DNA of 64,000 bases from Chitinophaga filiformis (GTDB lineage Bacteria; Bacteroidota; Bacteroidia; Chitinophagales; Chitinophagaceae), in assembly GCF_900102545.1 (NCBI RefSeq), contig NZ_FNBN01000003.1:735461-799460 (forward strand). The letters are read 5' to 3'. Below, one piece after another: positions 62,767 to 64,000 of this stretch. The notes below the pieces were generated by a model. That model worked only from the letters and a program-made list of their open reading frames with translations. It was not told the DNA's origin and did not search any database. Positions within the stretch are counted from its first letter, which is position 1; each line of letters begins with the position of its first letter. The position numbers and the translations under genes are program-made.

Positions 62767-63589
62767 TATAGCGAGTGAGGACTTTTTCTCTAACATATAT
62801 TCCAGGGAAATCCTGGCAAAGGTGGCGTGCGGAGAAGAATTATCAGGATATAATTACTATGAATCAGTTTTTCAAAATGCTTTAAACCTTGCCAAAAGTA
62901 AGCAGTTAGAAGAGAGTATCCGTGTTTTTGAAGAGGGAGAGAAGCGGCTTGCAAATGAAAAGAAAGGATCAGATCTGAACGCTGTTCTGTCTGACTGTTT
63001 GTACCCTAAGAAAGCTTATCTATACTATAAGTTAAAACGTATGTCGCTTGCCCGGCTGCTGACTTATAAGTCAATAATTACAAATCAGGGGCTGAAGATA
63101 TCCAGGGGATTTGGTTTCCTTGTGTTTATCCAGATTCAACAATACCATAACCTTGCCAGGATATTTTTTGCTGAATCAAAGCCTAAAGATGGCATTCAGT
63201 TGAGCTACCGGCTGATATGGTTTCTTCTAACCAAAGAATCGGCTGGCGTGAAATACCTGGATAAAATAGAGCATCCTGTACAGGAAGAAGAGTCGCAGTT
63301 GAGGTGTGCTATGACTTACCAGGTGCTGTTTGAATTATTACGTGTGCTGGCGAAAATGAAGAATGATGTAGCCCTTTATGTGAAATCGCTGATAGTTTTC
63401 CTGAAAGAGCTCATTCAGCAATTTACTGCAAGCAACGACATGGAGCATACGCTGCGGAATTTTTTAATTGTATTCTCCGGCATAGACCTTCAGGACCGGA
63501 GCCGCTATATTAATGCTGCCAATCATTTTTTACAAACGTCAAAAGACATGTTCCCTAATACTGAAAAGGTGATTAAATTATTCTATTGA
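62747..63589 (+). CDS. Helical protein of unknown function in the RiPP cluster
   Basis: The 280-residue product appears all-helical and TPR-like (FQNALNLAKSKQLEESIRVFEEGEKRL; LSDCLYPKKAYLYYKLKRMSLARLL), with no signal peptide or membrane segment. No family was recognised. Its ATG lies inside the radical SAM gene, so the two are translationally coupled and probably act together, perhaps as a chaperone or leader-binding partner. A TTG at 62729 is also in frame. Function inferred from position only. Confidence 0.75.
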   Translation: MNTATINIASEDFFSNIYSREILAKVACGEELSGYNYYESVFQNALNLAKSKQLEESIRVFEEGEKRLANEKKGSDLNAVLSDCLYPKKAYLYYKLKRMSLARLLTYKSIITNQGLKISRGFGFLVFIQIQQYHNLARIFFAESKPKDGIQLSYRLIWFLLTKESAGVKYLDKIEHPVQEEESQLRCAMTYQVLFELLRVLAKMKNDVALYVKSLIVFLKELIQQFTASNDMEHTLRNFLIVFSGIDLQDRSRYINAANHFLQTSKDMFPNTEKVIKLFY

Positions 63590-63624
63590 TTGGGAGTAGT
63601 ATTTAACCCAGTAAATCTGTTAAA

Positions 63625-63828
63625 ATGAAGAAGCTAAAAGATTTATTTAGTAGAAATACCAAACCTGGATTGGAGCAGTGCACGGCTTTCGAGATAAAGA
63701 AAGAAGAGTCGGATGCATTGTATGGAGGGTTTAAAGAATATAAGCCTCCTATTTATGAACAGGATGATGCCGCTAATCAGTCATTCAAAACTACCGATTT
63801 GTTAATTGATATTAATCAAACTAAATAA
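63625..63828 (+). CDS. Second type of GG-containing small peptide
   Basis: The 67-residue peptide begins MKKLKDLFSRNTKPGLEQC, passes KKEESDALYGGFKEYKPP with a Gly-Gly at residues 34-35, and ends DLLIDINQTK. Like the precursors it has a charged leader and GG followed by F, but the core has no CxC motif and is rich in Pro, Tyr, Asp and Asn. It follows the helical protein by 35 bp. It may be a second precursor modified by the same or another enzyme downstream. Confidence 0.65.
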   Translation: MKKLKDLFSRNTKPGLEQCTAFEIKKEESDALYGGFKEYKPPIYEQDDAANQSFKTTDLLIDINQTK

Positions 63829-63834
63829 CGTGTC

Positions 63835-64000
63835 ATGTCACAGAAGAAAAAAAACAAAAAAGACAAACCCAAAGACAAGAAAGGCAATATCGTGGATATT
63901 GATAAACTGAAGTCATTTGGAATTATTAAAGGCAAAGGTGAGGGTGAAGGTGATGGCGATATAGAGGAGATCGATGGCGGTGATATTTCGGGTGGAAAGA
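63835..64000 (+). CDS. Small lysine/glycine-rich peptide, truncated by window end
   Basis: The ATG at 63835 is 6 bp after the previous stop. The visible 55 residues begin MSQKKKNKKDKPKDKKGN, continue DIDKLKSFGIIKGKGEGEG and end EEIDGGDISGGK, containing Gly-Gly pairs. The N-terminus is extremely lysine-rich and the following part acidic. The frame is open at the window end. Proximity suggests another precursor or a leader-like accessory peptide. Confidence 0.6.
   Translation, partial: MSQKKKNKKDKPKDKKGNIVDIDKLKSFGIIKGKGEGEGDGDIEEIDGGDISGGK

Overview
The window is bacterial chromosomal DNA from a Bacteroidota member, most likely Chitinophaga or a close relative in Chitinophagaceae. The signs are two SusC/SusD outer-membrane pairs, an ECF sigma/FecR pair, a one-protein hybrid two-component regulator, a chitinase with a type IX secretion (T9SS) tail, Bacteroidota-style promoters (TTTG and TAnnTTTG-like boxes), and AT-rich leaders instead of strong Shine-Dalgarno sites. 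I see no rRNA, tRNA, insertion sequence, integrase or phage gene.

Layout. 1-8.7 kb holds single housekeeping or accessory genes: a CBS-domain protein, secreted and membrane proteins of unknown role, a PL7-like lyase lipoprotein, a divergent HxlR regulator/SnoaL pair, a TPR sensor histidine kinase and an FMN reductase. 9.1-24.3 kb is a complete polysaccharide utilisation locus (PUL) on the + strand: SusC, SusD, a GH43-like enzyme, a GH-A-like barrel, two sulfatases, a GH5-like enzyme and a hybrid two-component regulator. Two sulfatases point to a sulfated glycan. A GH18 chitinase with Ig-like and chitin-binding modules follows (24.5-26.7 kb).

26.7-37.0 kb is a type I-B-like CRISPR-Cas system. 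Eight cas genes (cas6, cas5, cas3, cas8, cas7, cas4, cas1, cas2) are transcribed leftward into a leader and an array of 36 clear 30-bp repeats plus one decayed copy. Repeat decay at the low-coordinate end, the ATTGAAAC 3' end of the repeat and the position of cas2 all give the same (minus) transcription direction.

37-41.8 kb has a DUF72 protein, a bestrophin-like channel, an unknown protein, a possible caspase-fold protein and a SnoaL-like protein. 41.9-49.0 kb is a minus-strand ECF sigma / FecR / SusC (with STN domain) / SusD unit. 49.2-57.6 kb holds DinB-like, SGNH esterase with crystallin domain, GH29 fucosidase, YciI, SDR, Crp/Fnr and lipoprotein genes. Within it sits a two-gene candidate RiPP operon: a 51-residue lipoprotein-like peptide ending in CPFCGMG, followed by a DUF692/MNIO (multinuclear iron) enzyme.

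57.9-64.0 kb is a second RiPP-like cluster that runs off the window. It has an outer-membrane beta-barrel receptor, three tandemly duplicated GG-leader precursor peptides with a Cys-X-Cys core, a radical SAM/SPASM maturase, an unknown helical protein, and two more GG-containing peptides of different sequence. The two RiPP loci are the most promising material for a previously undescribed system. All assignments come from reading the sequence; no database search was run.
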